From contig JANBPT010000394.1 in NCBI GenBank assembly GCA_027575765.1, forward strand, positions 1 to 38,744: a stretch of 38,744 bases of DNA, given 5' to 3'. Position numbers and translations under genes: made by a program. The stretch's first letter is position 1. The number at the start of each line of letters is the position of its first letter. The notes beneath the pieces are model-generated. The model was not told where the DNA came from. It did no database searches and was given only the letters and a program-made list of their open reading frames with translations. The stretch is from Tieghemiomyces parasiticus (lineage: Eukaryota > Kickxellomycota > Dimargaritomycetes > Dimargaritales > Dimargaritaceae). Positions 1 to 12,000 of this stretch are shown one piece after another.

Positions 1-2291
1 GTCGGGGTTGCCGAGTTGAAGTCCCTTTGAGCTCTCCCTAGCCAGGAGGGGGCTCACGTTCGACTGGCCCCCTGTTAGCCACAGTTGCTCGACCTGTTCG
101 CGAATGTCCTCGCTCAACACGACGCAAAAGATCGCGTCATAGCCGCCGGCTGTATAGTGGATTAGGTAGTAAAAGGTATGGGATAAATAAGAGGACGAAT
201 GAGTCGCCAGCAAAGCCGTCAGCCAGATTGACTACAAGCCAGGGGACGAGTCCCTCGGGTTGGCTGCTCGGCCGCTCAAATCCAGGGCGGACTTGATATG
301 GCGTATACAGAGAATCAATATACTTACCTCCGGGCACGCCGGCCATTACGACGCCAGGGATTTCCATACACCGGTCCAGCAGCTCGGTCTGCTGCGGCGG
401 CTCAATGGGCACGTCGGTCTTGGTACCCAGTTCCCGCAGCAGACCGCGAATCGTGAGGAAGGTCTCTGCCATGTGGCTGATCGCCGCCGCTACATCCTTC
501 ATCGCCTTGGTGTACTGTGCCGGGTCAATGGTGGCCGCCGGGGCCAGAGTTACCTCTGGATGGCTCAACAGGCTGTCGCAGATGTGGATCGCCCGGACCG
601 TCCGGCAGTGGGCCACAGCCTGGTTGTAGGCGGTGGGGTTCAACTCGGCACTCTTGCCGAGTAGTTCCATCGTAGTGATTAGCTCTTTGTTGTGGTGCTG
701 CAGCCGGTCAAAGAGGTTCTTGGCTGTAGAATGGTGCAAGGTGACGTACGAATGTTGGGTGGGCATGAGTAGGGGTTAGCCCCGCTGTCAACGTCGACCG
801 CAGTAGGGACAGTCCAGGGCCGTGAAGGAGATGGGCAATGCTATTACTTACCCAGACAGGAACTCGATTTGCGCCACTGCAATACCTTTTTGACCATGGA
901 TGGGGTGTGACTGCCTGAGTCCACGTCGGCCAGCATCAACCGGAAGCGTGGCGGCAGGGAGATGGGCACGATGGCATTGTCCCAGCTGGCGTAATGTCCC
1001 AGAGATAAGCAGTGCGGTTGAGGATCAAGTTAGCAACATGAGGGATAGAAGGTGTGCCGTGAACACACCGGAGAGACCCTGTTTGAGTCGTTCTGGTGGG
1101 GTCAGTGAGCGCCAAGGGGCTCACCTCGGATTCGAATAGCACAGGGTGTCGCAGAACAGTTTGATATCTATGATAGGCGCGTTGTCGGCCATCTCCTGGG
1201 TAGTGATAATGGGGCGCGAGATGAGGGTGCGCGAAAGAATGTTAAGATCAACGTGGTACGTTACAAATCAGTAGGTCAAAGCGTGGCGGAACGAAAACAT
1301 GGTCATTAACGACTGACCACCTCCGCTCCTCCTCCCTACCTCGTCAGGAATAATAGGTTCCAGGATGGACGGCGAAAATCGGCGGTAAATGTGACTGCCG
1401 TAGACAGCAGCCGACACGTCGAATCCGGATCCAATCTTGCCCTGGGCTAGACAGTGGCAGTACTGGGAGATGTGGTGAACCCAGCGCAGGAATGCCGGGG
1501 ACGTCATGCTGTCGACGGTAGAGCCCGGGTAGGCCTGGGAGATCTGGTCGACCCCCAGGTGCATCATAAGAGCGCACACCATGGAGGTCACCAGCGCCGC
1601 CGACGAGCCCAGCCCAGTTTTGTGCACCTGGTGCAGCGGAAATGGAAAGGCGCTGAATCGGGGCAGGCTGGACAGGGCTGCCGTGCTACACACCCTACCC
1701 TGCTCCTTGAGCTTGTCCTGTTGCGAGTAAAAGTCGTTGTCGCCTAGGATGACCAGCTTAAGACCCCCACCCAAGCGCCGAGGGAAATCGTGGTCTCGAA
1801 GCCGGTAGGCCGCCAGATTCAGGGTGTAATTGATGGTGATGGCCACAAAGGGGTTCTTGGTCGGGCCAACATTACTAGTAAGGATGTAGCATGGGGGTAT
1901 AACGACAAAAAAAAATACCCCGGTAATGGTAGGGTTAAAGGGCGGATCTTGTAGATAACTATGTCCGGCTCAGAGATGGGCGTTCCCGGACGAGACATAG
2001 ACGAAGTGTCGCCTCCCGCTATGAACAAAATGGGGCCACCTACCTCAAGGTATATGTTGAGTGCTCGTCGCTCCAGGTGGCGTGGTAGGTCCACAGGGCG
2101 TCCTTAAACTGTGGCGACTCGACCGTGATGGTAATGGGACCGGAGGCTGCGGTCGGCTCGACCGACTGGATCAAAGTGTAGAAACGGGCGTCGGCGCCGA
2201 TGACCAGACCCTTGTACATGCGGTCTAACACGAGGTATCCTCCAGCCATGAGTACCTTGCCGGGCGCAGAGACAACGGTACGAGCGGTCAT
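1..2291 (-). CDS. ERG8: Phosphomevalonate kinase, six exons, 3' end outside window
   Basis: Mevalonate-pathway kinase that phosphorylates phosphomevalonate to diphosphomevalonate for sterol and isoprenoid synthesis; a GHMP-family kinase. Exons by splice phase: 2291-2044, 1874-1340, 1195-1125, 985-852, 723-328 and 149-1; they join to 511 codons without a stop. The N-terminus begins MTARTVVSAPGKVLMAGGYL, the typical ERG8 start. The GHMP phosphate-binding loop GLGSSAA lies in exon 2. Exon 4 carries SLPPRF and SHTPSM, matching the family core. The C-terminal glycine motif VPGAGGYDAI is split by the last intron. Donors are GTAGGT, GTAGGG, GTGAGC, GTAAGT and GTAAGT, and every junction keeps phase. 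The 71-nt exon 3 is the least conserved and rests on phase alone. Yeast Erg8 is about 450 residues, so this one is somewhat longer. An in-frame CCCCACAG just before the ATG could be the acceptor of a 5' UTR intron. Confidence 0.93.
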
Positions 2292-3469
2292 ACTGTGGGG
2301 AATGAACAGCGCGGGGAGTAAAAGGCAGCAGAGCGGAGGGGTAGAGGGGATAGAGGGATAGAGGAGTTAACCTAGGTATGACGGTGGAGAAAGTCGGCAA
2401 GAAATGGGCTGCAGCTGGGCGGATGGTGTGGTAAAGTTGGAGTTGGTGAGGAGTAAACCAAGCGAGGGTACGGGGAGCAGATATAAGGGGGGGGGCAGGG
2501 TGATGAAAGTTCAGGAAGAAAACCGGTGGGGGGAGGAGGTTGGAACGAAGAGGCTCAGAAACAAAAACCGCGTCACAGCCTGGGGTGGGAATAGTCTCTC
2601 ACCGGGTAAGATGGAGAAGGAAGAAGGGAGGGTGCAGCTAGCCTTGTCGATGGGGATGCGGAGTCCACTATTCAAAGCGAGTCGGTGTAAGGCGACTTAC
2701 CAGTGAAACCTGGCGGAGACACCGGCTTGCAGCCACAGCGACCATTGTCCGCTTACAACCACTTTCACCCTCCCTTGTGACCTGCGGCTTGCCAGTGGGA
2801 TCCTTCAGGGCACGCCATCGTTAGATACCAATAGCCAGACACAGTAGGGTGAACATAGGCCTGATTTAGGGGTGATATTGGGCTGTATGGAGCACCAGGA
2901 AGGTGTGGTTTTGGTCGCAAAGACCAATCAAGCCAACTCGCCGGGCCTGGACCAGGAGCCGGGTTTATAGGGCAGCCAGCCCACGGTGTAGGGCACCACA
3001 TTCCCTCAAACCCCTGGGCCAAGGGCTGGGGGAAGGAGAGGAGGAAGGCGTATGGCAATAAAAAAAATGAAACCCCCGGAAGGTTTTACAAGGCGGCTAG
3101 CTTCAGGAGAAAAACAATCGACCGCCGCGGCCCGATAGACTGGGCCGTCGGTATCACATGTCTCCTGAGTGTGCCCCAACATGGGCCGGCCGATCCTCTT
3201 TGAGCAATCTGCGGTTGCTAGCCTCGGATTTTTTTGTTCTAATAAGCACGTATCAAATGTATGCGATAGTAATTAGCAAGGAACTAGTAAGCAGAAGCCC
3301 AACTGCCTTCTTGGTAACCAATCGTCCCTCACAAGTCAAACCCAACAAGTTGATAAATTTGTGCAAAATACGTACCGGCAGCACGCAGTAACCGTTAGAA
3401 AATATCGATAGTATAATATTGAAAGATAGCACGAAGTTGAATCAATAAATTGTATATAGAAATGGTCCC
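2292..3469. other. Intergenic region between ERG8 and the Flc/TRP-like gene
   Basis: This holds the ERG8 promoter (minus strand) and the 3' flank of the Flc/TRP-like gene. The first 300 bases are purine-rich on the plus strand, so pyrimidine-rich on the ERG8 strand, as in many fungal promoters. Open frames here (2404-2706 plus, 2765-3058 minus, 3158-3391 plus) resemble no known protein, and I do not call them genes. No RNA gene seen. Confidence 0.6.
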
Positions 3470-6400
3470 CTATAGCCTGTAACCACCACGCTGCTTACCC
3501 TGGGTAAACCGCGTATCATCCGCCACGGCGTACGCCACTGCTTCCGACAGACCCTGAGGCGGTTCAGCCGGCTCGGCGTGCGCATCGGGAGCGGAAACTC
3601 CTAGCGAAGTCGAGTTAGGTGGAACTTCGAAAGACGCACTATCGCAGCCACCACTCAAACGATCCTGTAACTGGCTAGAATCGTCCGAGAAGCTCGTGAG
3701 AGAAAACCGGGGCGGTGCGCGGGTCATATCAGCCCGGCCGGCGGCAACAGCGCCGGCCAGACCACCCCAAGTCCCGTTCAGCCCAGTTCCCGTACCACCA
3801 CCACCGACGCCGGCCGTGGAAATGGCGCCCAGGGTCGAAAGACGGGCTTCGGCAGCCGACAAGTCCAGGGATGGGGAAGGGAGTGATGAGCCGCCCTGGG
3901 ACGAGGTATGGGGGATCACAATGGGCGATTCCCAACGGTCCGTTTCGGGAAGAGACTGGGATGGAGCAAAGGAAGGCACCGACGACTCGTAGTACCGTGC
4001 GGACTCCGGGTGTGAATGATGTCCAGCGGCCGCGACTGGCACTGCCACCTCGCCTATTGTGGAAGAGGTGGCGGGTGCACGACCCAAGCCGTCACTGTAG
4101 CGGTTAGTCCGGTCCAATGCAGGTGGCCTATCTGCCATTGTCGACAGGTCGTGAGACACTATGCGCGAGGCCAAAGCCCCCATGGGCCGACCACTGGAGC
4201 CTGAGGAGCGCGGAGCTGCCGCGGCGGACAGGGTCGAGAGCGGTCCGCCCAGGTCACTTTCGTCACTGACTGCCGAGTAGGCCACATGATCGTGGACGGC
4301 ACGGGAAGCTGAGCGGGGGGTCGTAGGGCTGTGAAGTGTGGAGCTGCCGCCTGTCCAACGGGAGAGGAGGGTATTTCCGCGCTTCAGTCGGTCGCGAAGC
4401 CGGCCGCCCTTCCGGGGCATATCCTCAATGGAATGTCGGATGAGGGTACGGTCGCGGGCGAGGGTGGTGCGTGGGGCTGTCGTTCCTGCTACCCCGGCTG
4501 CCGTGCCCACTGTTTCCTTACCGGGGTTGGCACTCTCGGCCGACTTGGGGTAATCCCGCCCGGACACAATCGCTGCGGGCGGCGTGCGTAGGGTCGCCTT
4601 CCGGAGGAGTCGGACGAGGGCAGCGAGGATGAGCACAATGTAGCCGATGAAGACCAAGATCTGGAGTACGATGCACACGCAGGCAATCACCAAGAGGGCC
4701 ATACTGCTGGCCTTCACCGGGGTAACGAAGGCAAACAACAGGCCCACATTGATGAGGCGCGCAGCCCCGACGGCGGTATTCATACGACGTTCAAACGGAC
4801 GCACATGGGGACGACGGATCAGGAGGAGAGCCAAGTAGACCAGTTCGCACCCCACCAAGATCCCCACTTGGGCGATCCCTGCGTGGCCGGCCGTGCCTAG
4901 GACGGAGGCCTGTACGATCTTGTAGGCGAAGAGTGCCACAAAGAACCCGTAGTTGTGGACCACGTAGGAACTGTACAGCGGACCGTAGGCGTAAAGGTAG
5001 GGATCCTCCTCATAGAGTCGGTCAGGTCCGGCGCGGAACAGGATAAAACTAAGTGCCACGACAAGGAGACAGCAAGGGCCAATCAGAAAGATGTAGGCAA
5101 ACGCCATCTGCCCGGCCTGGCGGGGTCCGGAAGTGACCTGGTAGAACGACACGGCAGCTAGGGGTAGATAAGCCATGAGGAACGCCTGAATGAAGATACC
5201 CGAGGTCCAATGGAAGAAGTACCGGCGCAAGGCCAGGAATCGGAACGGCCGGAAGTGGACGATGATGGCGACAATAAGGCGCACAATCAAGCAGAACCCC
5301 AGGGCGATGAGGAGCACGATCATGAACACAGCGAACATGTTGAGAAAGATCTGTTGAGAGGGGATACCGGCCAGCGCAGCGTATCGGGTGATACCCACGG
5401 CGGTGGGTTCTAATGATAGCGTCGTGGTATTATCAGCGCGAGAAGGCTCCGCGGCTGAGAAGGCCCGGTAAAGCAGCCGAGCGGCTTCTTCGGTGCCCGG
5501 GGCCAGGCGGTTAAACAGCGACTCGAGGCCTGGCAGCCGCACGATACCGAGGCTCCACCCGAAATTACCAGCAAACTGTTGGTATAGGAGCGGATACTGG
5601 ATGCCCAAGGCAGCGGATGTGGCCACTAATTGGGCGAACGACAGTACATCGACAACATTCGGAACCGGGCCAGAGAAGGCGTCGGCTTTACCGGCAGCTG
5701 ACATGGCCAGAGCCACACCTTCAAAAGGTAGGGCGGCCCCGGTCCCTCCGACCGACGCAGCGGCAGCGGCGGCCACTTCTCCTCCGGGGGCAGCGAGATC
5801 CAGGCTGGAGGTAAATGTGAGCAAGGCGGCGAGTCCTAAGACGGCGCCGATAATCGCAGGGACCACTACATTGGTGAAGGATTTTTGGCTTTCCAGCGAG
5901 AAGTTGAGGCAGCCGATTTGGGTGCCTGTGCCGTCGCGCATCGTGACCTGGCCTTCAATGTTGACTCCTGGGGCTGCCAAGAAATTCTTCGCCATGCTGA
6001 CGAGGTTGCTGGGGACTGTGATGACACGGTTGAGTTGCTGCTGGCCCGTGTTCATCGGACACTGTGAGGCGGCCAGACTACAGGTCGAGGTTATATCCGT
6101 GATCAAATCGCGGCCCAGGGCATTCAGGACGATGGTGGCTGGACGAGTGAACAGAAAGGGAGTCGAAGGGTACTAACAAGGTTAGGTTGATGGTGGTGGG
6201 GAGGGTAGGTAGTGTACACCGCTAACAGGGCCAGAATAGGCCCCACGCCATGCCGAGATTTTCCCTGGCGCGCTGATCACCGGTCGGGTTCTCACCCAGA
6301 AGATGCTTACTTTCACCGTCGGTCACCTCCTGTTGACTATCCACTGTGAGCCTCAGGTCAAACTGATTCGAGTTGGGGATGTAGTTGACGACAGGGATAT

Positions 6401-6575
6401 CGAACTGAACGGGCAGTGATGAGTCGCAGTTGGCAAATCGGTTGATTTGCAGCTCCTTGTAGGAGCTGGTACCATTGGTTAACTGCCCGGCGGCGTGTCC
6501 GGCAAGGCTGCCAAAGAGGCAGGCCAAGCTCAGAAAAACCCGGTACCGCCGGAATGGTGGTGGTGGCTGCAACAT
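3470..6575 (-). CDS. Flc/TRP-like fungal membrane protein with ML-like lumenal domain
   Basis: Member of the fungal Flc/TRP-like family (ER, Golgi or vacuole membrane proteins linked to calcium handling, cell-wall integrity and FAD transport). Two exons, 6575-6311 and 6138-3470, donor GTAAGC, phase 1, giving 977 residues. The ATG at 6575 opens a good signal peptide (MLQPPPPFRRYRVFLSLACL). An upstream in-frame ATG at 6716 would bury it behind 47 residues, so the inner start is preferred. Residues about 28-170 form the lumenal TRP_N (ML-like) domain with spaced cysteines. About 176-605 hold the transmembrane segments, the first being TNVVVPAIIGAVLGLAALLT. A long glycine between segments carries GPLYSSYVVHNYGFF and RPHVRPFERRMN, typical of the family. 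The last roughly 370 residues are a Ser/Pro/Ala-rich cytosolic tail. Whether it transports or conducts ions cannot be told from sequence. Confidence 0.9.
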
Positions 6576-9038
6576 GGCTACACGGAGGGGCCGGGGGCGG
6601 TTGGAAGGCGGCACAGAAGCGCCAAGGTAGACTTGACCGGGGAATATGGGCTTTTGGGTGGGATTGTCACTTATCGGGGGAGGGGGCACTCCGACGATGG
6701 TTCTGGACCGGGGCAAAGGACCAACTAAGCGTCACAAGTACCGCAAACGAGGTTTGGCGAGCCAAAAAGGTGAAAACCCGGTAGTAGAAATATGGTATCT
6801 ATGGAGGTGCCTGCACCGGCACTGCGAGGTGTAGAGTACCGTTCGACGAGACTATGAATCTGGGCGTGGAATGGCGAAGGGCGGTTTCCTTCCCAAGAAG
6901 AACGCGCGGGTAAGTTAGTTGAGTACAACTAGAACAATAGAGAGAGTAAAGTGGCTATAGCGTTGGGTCACTGGGGGTGTCTTTGGTGGACAGACCGTGG
7001 CAAAGAAGCCGAGGGTAGGAACTGGTCAGTTCTCGGGAAAGTGGCAAGAGGTGAAGAGTGAGGAGGCGGTTCACGGGGTCCGTCGCAACAATCAAACAGA
7101 AGAAGGGCGGGCTTGGGCACTGTTCAGTATCCGGACCGTGGTAGGTGCAGGGCGGCCTTGGTGTCCAAACGTGGCAGGCCAGGATTTCACAGGAGAAAAA
7201 TTGGCAGAGAAGGAGTGCATAGAAATGCGGGAGTAGGGCCAACGCCGAGACCCGTCAGTTAACCGAGTCGGCAGATAAAATGATGCCCACCGTTTGGCCT
7301 GGGATACCGCAGCCGAGAGCGGGAATAGTACCTGCACTGGAGAGGGGAGGCGTACAACTCCAGCCTGGAGTTGACTTCGGGAAGGTAAGCTGATTTACTG
7401 GATGTAAGTGAAACGAATTAAGTACTGAAACGCGTATAATCGGGCTAGGCAGGATAAGGATGCCCGGCCTCGCGTTATATATATAACCGATGTGTAATCA
7501 AAGCGTGTATCTATTTCAGCCGACCGTGGTCGCCAACCGCGTCGGGCCGCGGGTGCCGAAGTGTCGAAAGTGGGCTACAGTGTCTTCAAAGGATGAACCT
7601 CGCTTGGGTAGAGTCGTTTCCAGTAGAGCGGTGGAGTTGTGATATAAAAGGAATGATTTCCTCCTTGCCCTATTCTGCGCGGGCAATCCGTCTATTTAGA
7701 CCCCCGCTGCCGCCATTCTTCACATTCACTCAACCACAGTGTCCCGAGGTTGCTCCAATCGACAAGCAGGTCAATGGCCCGTCGCCGAATGGCTAGACTA
7801 TTCGAGGAGAGTCAAAGATGGAGGTAAAGCGGGAAAGTGGACAACCTGGCGCGCGGGCAGGTACCAGCTTCATCACCCTGGTTAGCCAGGAGGGTTGACG
7901 AACTCCAATCACCGAGGGTGTTGTTGACTTAGGAGGTAGCATAATGCGACCCTAAACTGTCGGCAGTTTGGGCCGCGATGAACCTCTGGATGGTTTCACT
8001 GTCGCCTTTGTTATCGATATTAATCGCGAAGTTGGCGTCATTTGGGGCAGAAGGGGTCCCAACCCCCAAGTATTGTCATTTCCCAGGCTAAGATTGGGTG
8101 GAGGTGAGATGCTGTGGGCCTGCAAATTGTTTGGTCAAAAAGGGGATTGTTCCAAACGAACAATGGCGTTGCTCACCAACAGCCACTCGTCCCTCCCTCC
8201 ACACCCTGACCTGCAGTGCGCAGCACCCTGCACAGCGTATTGTGTTCTCTGCATAGCCTTAGTCACTGGGCTAGCTTGTGTGGTAGTGGGCAGCTGAGGT
8301 GAAGTCGGCGTATATTTGCTTTACTGGCTCCATAATAGGTATTACTACAGCTGTCCAAGTCACCCCAACCGAAGAAATTTACTCTTCATAACAGCTAACC
8401 AAGGAGTCTTGTTCTCTATCTACCGACCTAGTCGGTAATTCACCTTACACCGGCCAAGTCTGGTCCATTCGATGATGCCTAGACAGGTAGAGGTCGATGG
8501 ATAGGTCTGCCTCATCACATCCGATTCGATTGGAATAGTGCCTTGTATGTTGGGGACGACGAAAAGTATCGATGGATAATCCCGGCTATGTATCACTGGC
8601 GGCTAAGTCAAGAGGATGTTCAATCTTCATTGACGGATTAGCCTCCATTCTCGTCGTAGAGCAGGTCGATTGTATCTTACTCGTCAATCTTCTTGACGGA
8701 GAAGGGGCAGGGTTGATTCGTGGTAGCTGTGGTGCTTGTTAGTTTATAATTATCTGGTTCGCAACTTTAAAAATCTGGCAGGCGATATCAGAGAACAAGG
8801 TTGGGAAGGCACGTGTTTAAAGGTATTAGCGGATACGGAAGGTGGGAAGCGTGGTTGATAGATAAAAAAAAAGGCGGGTTCGGGAAAGCGCAGATGGCGT
8901 CCTTATCTATGTGAGAAAGTGGTGGAGATTAGTATCAAAAATAAAAGAGATATTAAAAAGCACGATCTTACCAGGGAACGAATGAAGGGGCGGGGGGGGA
9001 GTCCAGGAAACGTAAAAAGAGAAGCCGTAACGCATGCC
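6576..9038. other. 2.4 kb intergenic region with short inverted repeats
   Basis: Promoter side of the Flc/TRP-like gene and 3' flank of the CLASP gene. A palindromic TATA tract (GTTATATATATAAC) lies at 7474-7487, and a plus-strand TATA-like TATAAAAG at 7643-7650. Neither precedes a convincing gene: the frames at 7593-7796 and 7968-8297 look like chance ORFs. Two related small hairpins lie at 8620-8633 and 8683-8697, listed separately. No tRNA or rRNA recognised. Confidence 0.6.
8620..8700. repeat. Pair of related inverted repeats
   Basis: Copy one is TCAAT-CTTC-ATTGA at 8620-8633. Copy two is GTCAA-TCTTC-TTGAC at 8683-8697. Both are perfect inverted repeats with five-base arms, both are followed by CGGA or its near equivalent, and they share TCAATCTTC. 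Their starts are about 63 bases apart. They could be protein-binding half-site pairs or chance. Confidence 0.45.
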
Positions 9039-12000
9039 TCAGCCCATAGTAAGCCCGGCGTGCAGCAGGCGTTCCGCTGTAACGTTTTCCACTAGGTTCA
9101 ACTGGGCATCAGATAACAGCGATTTATACTCGCCAAGTACCGCCATCGGTCCAATTGGAGCCGACTCGGGGATTCCACCCTCCACAGGCGATGCAGTATC
9201 CTCAGCCATGACGTTGGTGGCTGCCCGGGCACCCTGAACCTGGCACGCTGCAAACACTCCGACGGCGGCACGACGAACACGCGGGTGGGTGGCGTTGATG
9301 CCGCGCACGACGTGGGCCATAGTCTCAGGTAGCATGGCTTCGACTTCATCCCAGGTCAGGCGCGGCAGTAATAAGTCGAGGAGGGTAAACCCGCTGGCGT
9401 GGCACGCCGGGTGGCGGAGGACGGTATCGCGGAACGAGGTCGGGAGGACAGGGGAGGAGGTACCGGGTGATGTGGTGGCGGGGGGTGAGTCGGCGGCGTG
9501 TAAGAAGCCGAGTAGCAGGTACTGTACCTGGCGCACAGGCAGGTGGGTGACAAAAGCCTCTAGGCACAGGTCGGTGGCGGCTGCAATGTCATCCCAAGGG
9601 TTGGCCTGGCAGTGGAGGAGGATCTCGAACGCCCCGCTCGCAGTCCGGTTCTCCCAGCTCTCGGCCGGGCGGTTCAGCATCAGGTGCAGGATCTCGAGGG
9701 CATGGCGTACAAAGGCTGGATGGGCACTCGGAGCGGCGAGGAAGGTGATCAGTCCGACAGCAAGCTGATTGAACAGGTCACTGGAGGGCCGAAGACCTCC
9801 GTCTGTGGCGGTCGAAGTGGTGGGTTGGTGGAGAACGCTGGTCTGCGTCACACAATAGGCCAGCCGTTCAAAGAGTTCCGCATCGACCTGTCCAGCGGTG
9901 AGCCGCTCAATAGCTGTCGCGACCACCGATTCAGACAGAGTGGGCAGATCAGAATCCCGTGGGGGCGAGCCCACAGGTAAGTTAAACTTGGGCGGGTGGA
10001 GCAGTTTACTGGTGGGACCCAGCGTGGACAAGCCTCCCAGTTTCTCGTCGGCGCACGGGGTGATGGCGTAGTACACGCCCATCTTGATGAGCTGCGGAGT
10101 ATTAAACGTGGCTCCTGGCAGCGGCAGTGGACGTACACTGTCCTGTGGCTGGACTAGTGGCGAGGTCGAGTGGTGTTGGGCGGCCGGCCGCGGGGAGACC
10201 GGAGTGGTGACGGCCACCTTGGCGGGGGAGATATCCATCATGGTCCAGGCAGGATTGGACGGGGGTGTGCAGGCTAGATCCACTGGCCTTGCCACATCAG
10301 GGGCGGCGGTAGGGAGAGGGGTGGGCGTAGCAGTGGAGGTGGGGGTAGGGGAGGCAGCGGCGGTGGTGCTTTGTGAAGGGGTGGTGAACACGTCCCCCCC
10401 ATCATGGCGTGAGGTGACGGCCGCGGGTACAGGGTATGGACTGGGCGACTGTTCAGCCAACTCCAACCCAGAAGGTAGATCGACATCCATGGCGTGAGCG
10501 GCGGCCGAGGCTGGCGCCAGGGCTCGGGGTGGGGATACGACGAGCGGGGCCGGTGCTTCAACTGCGGGTATAAGGGCGCCCGGAGAACGAATTACTCCGG
10601 GCTCGTACCGAAAATGGGGCTGATGGTTTTTTGATGGTGAGGTGCCCAATCGGTTCAGCGGCGACGTGAGTGGTGGGGAGGCTGTGGTCGATGCGAGCGG
10701 GGACCGGGCCCGGGAGGCACTATGGCTGCTGTGTTTAAAGATCGGTGGCTGGCTAAATAACGGCTTGGCCGGCACGTCAGTCGCTGTAGACTTGCCGCCT
10801 CCACTATTGCTACCACTATAGCGTCGAACCGGGACGGACGATGGGGCGTTAACTCCGTCCGCACTACTGATGGCCGTGGAAGTGCTTGTGGTCGGTGTGC
10901 GGCTGCGATAAGAAGGTAGACCGCCGCTGGCGCACCCGGCGTCGAAAGAACGCGGGGCCGGTAGTGTGGCCCCGTTGGCGGCCGGGAGGTGACCGGTCCG
11001 GGAGGACGGACGAGGCCGCATGGCTGTCACGGACGCTGTTTCCGATCGCCGGGATGCTGTGTGGGTACCAGATACCGAGCTAAAGAGGCCGGATGAGGTC
11101 GCCGCCGGGGTCGTAGTGGTATGTAGTGCGGATGACGATGAAGACGTGGAGGCAAACTTGAGGGTGTGGCACGGTTTGGCCGCGGGGGGACGCATAGTGC
11201 TAGACGCCGGCCGGTGGTCGCTGGACCGGGACACGGGCCGTTGGGGCGGGGAGGCCGGGGCGGAATGACGGCCGGCGATCCCCGCGGGGCGGGCCGCCGG
11301 CAGGCCTGTATGTGTGGCGACGGTCGCGACCGCGGTGCGGCGGAGATGGGCGTACTTTGTTTGCTCACGCAGGACCTGTTTCTTGGTGGTCGGATCGATG
11401 GTTCCCAAAAACGTGTCGGCGGCGGTCGGGTGGCCCGCCCAGTACAGCCAGTACACTTCGCGGGCAGCCTCGCGTACCTTGGGCGTAGCGTCTACCAGGG
11501 CTAGTTTGAGGGCCTTATTGAGTAGGGCGAGGGCGTCGGTAGTTCGCTCACCGGACTCGGGAAACGTGTGGCTCTCCAACAAGACCCGGACGATCCCAAT
11601 GGTCGACGTGCGCAGGCTGACGTTCTTGTCGCCCAGGGCGGTCACCAAGAGACCGAACAAACGGGGCTGATACGACGCATATCGTACAAGCACGCAGGCC
11701 GACTGGTACCCGGCCTGGCTCGATAGTTTTTTGGTGAGGCCACACAACTTGAGCAGGTTGTGTAGGAGTAGTTCGGCCAGGGGATCGAGGCGGGCACGGA
11801 GGACCACACTGAGGTCGATCAGCAGGTGGGTGGTGGCCAACTGGAGGGTGGTCCGCAGGCTGTGCAGGGCCTTGAGGATACCGTCGATCAGGGCCTTGAG
11901 GTGGTGGAGGAATGGGCTGGCGTACTCATCAAGGTTACCGCCCTTTACCATGGCCCGCAGGCGAATGATGGCCTTTTCGCGCTGCATCCAGTTGTCCTCG

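Noticed and set aside
5493..6176. 227-codon plus-strand frame
   Set aside because: It is antisense to the conserved membrane region of the Flc/TRP-like gene and has no domain of its own; a shadow of GC-rich coding DNA.
6576..6716. Upstream in-frame start of the Flc/TRP-like protein
   Set aside because: It would put 47 Pro-rich residues before a clear signal peptide; the inner ATG is the likelier start.
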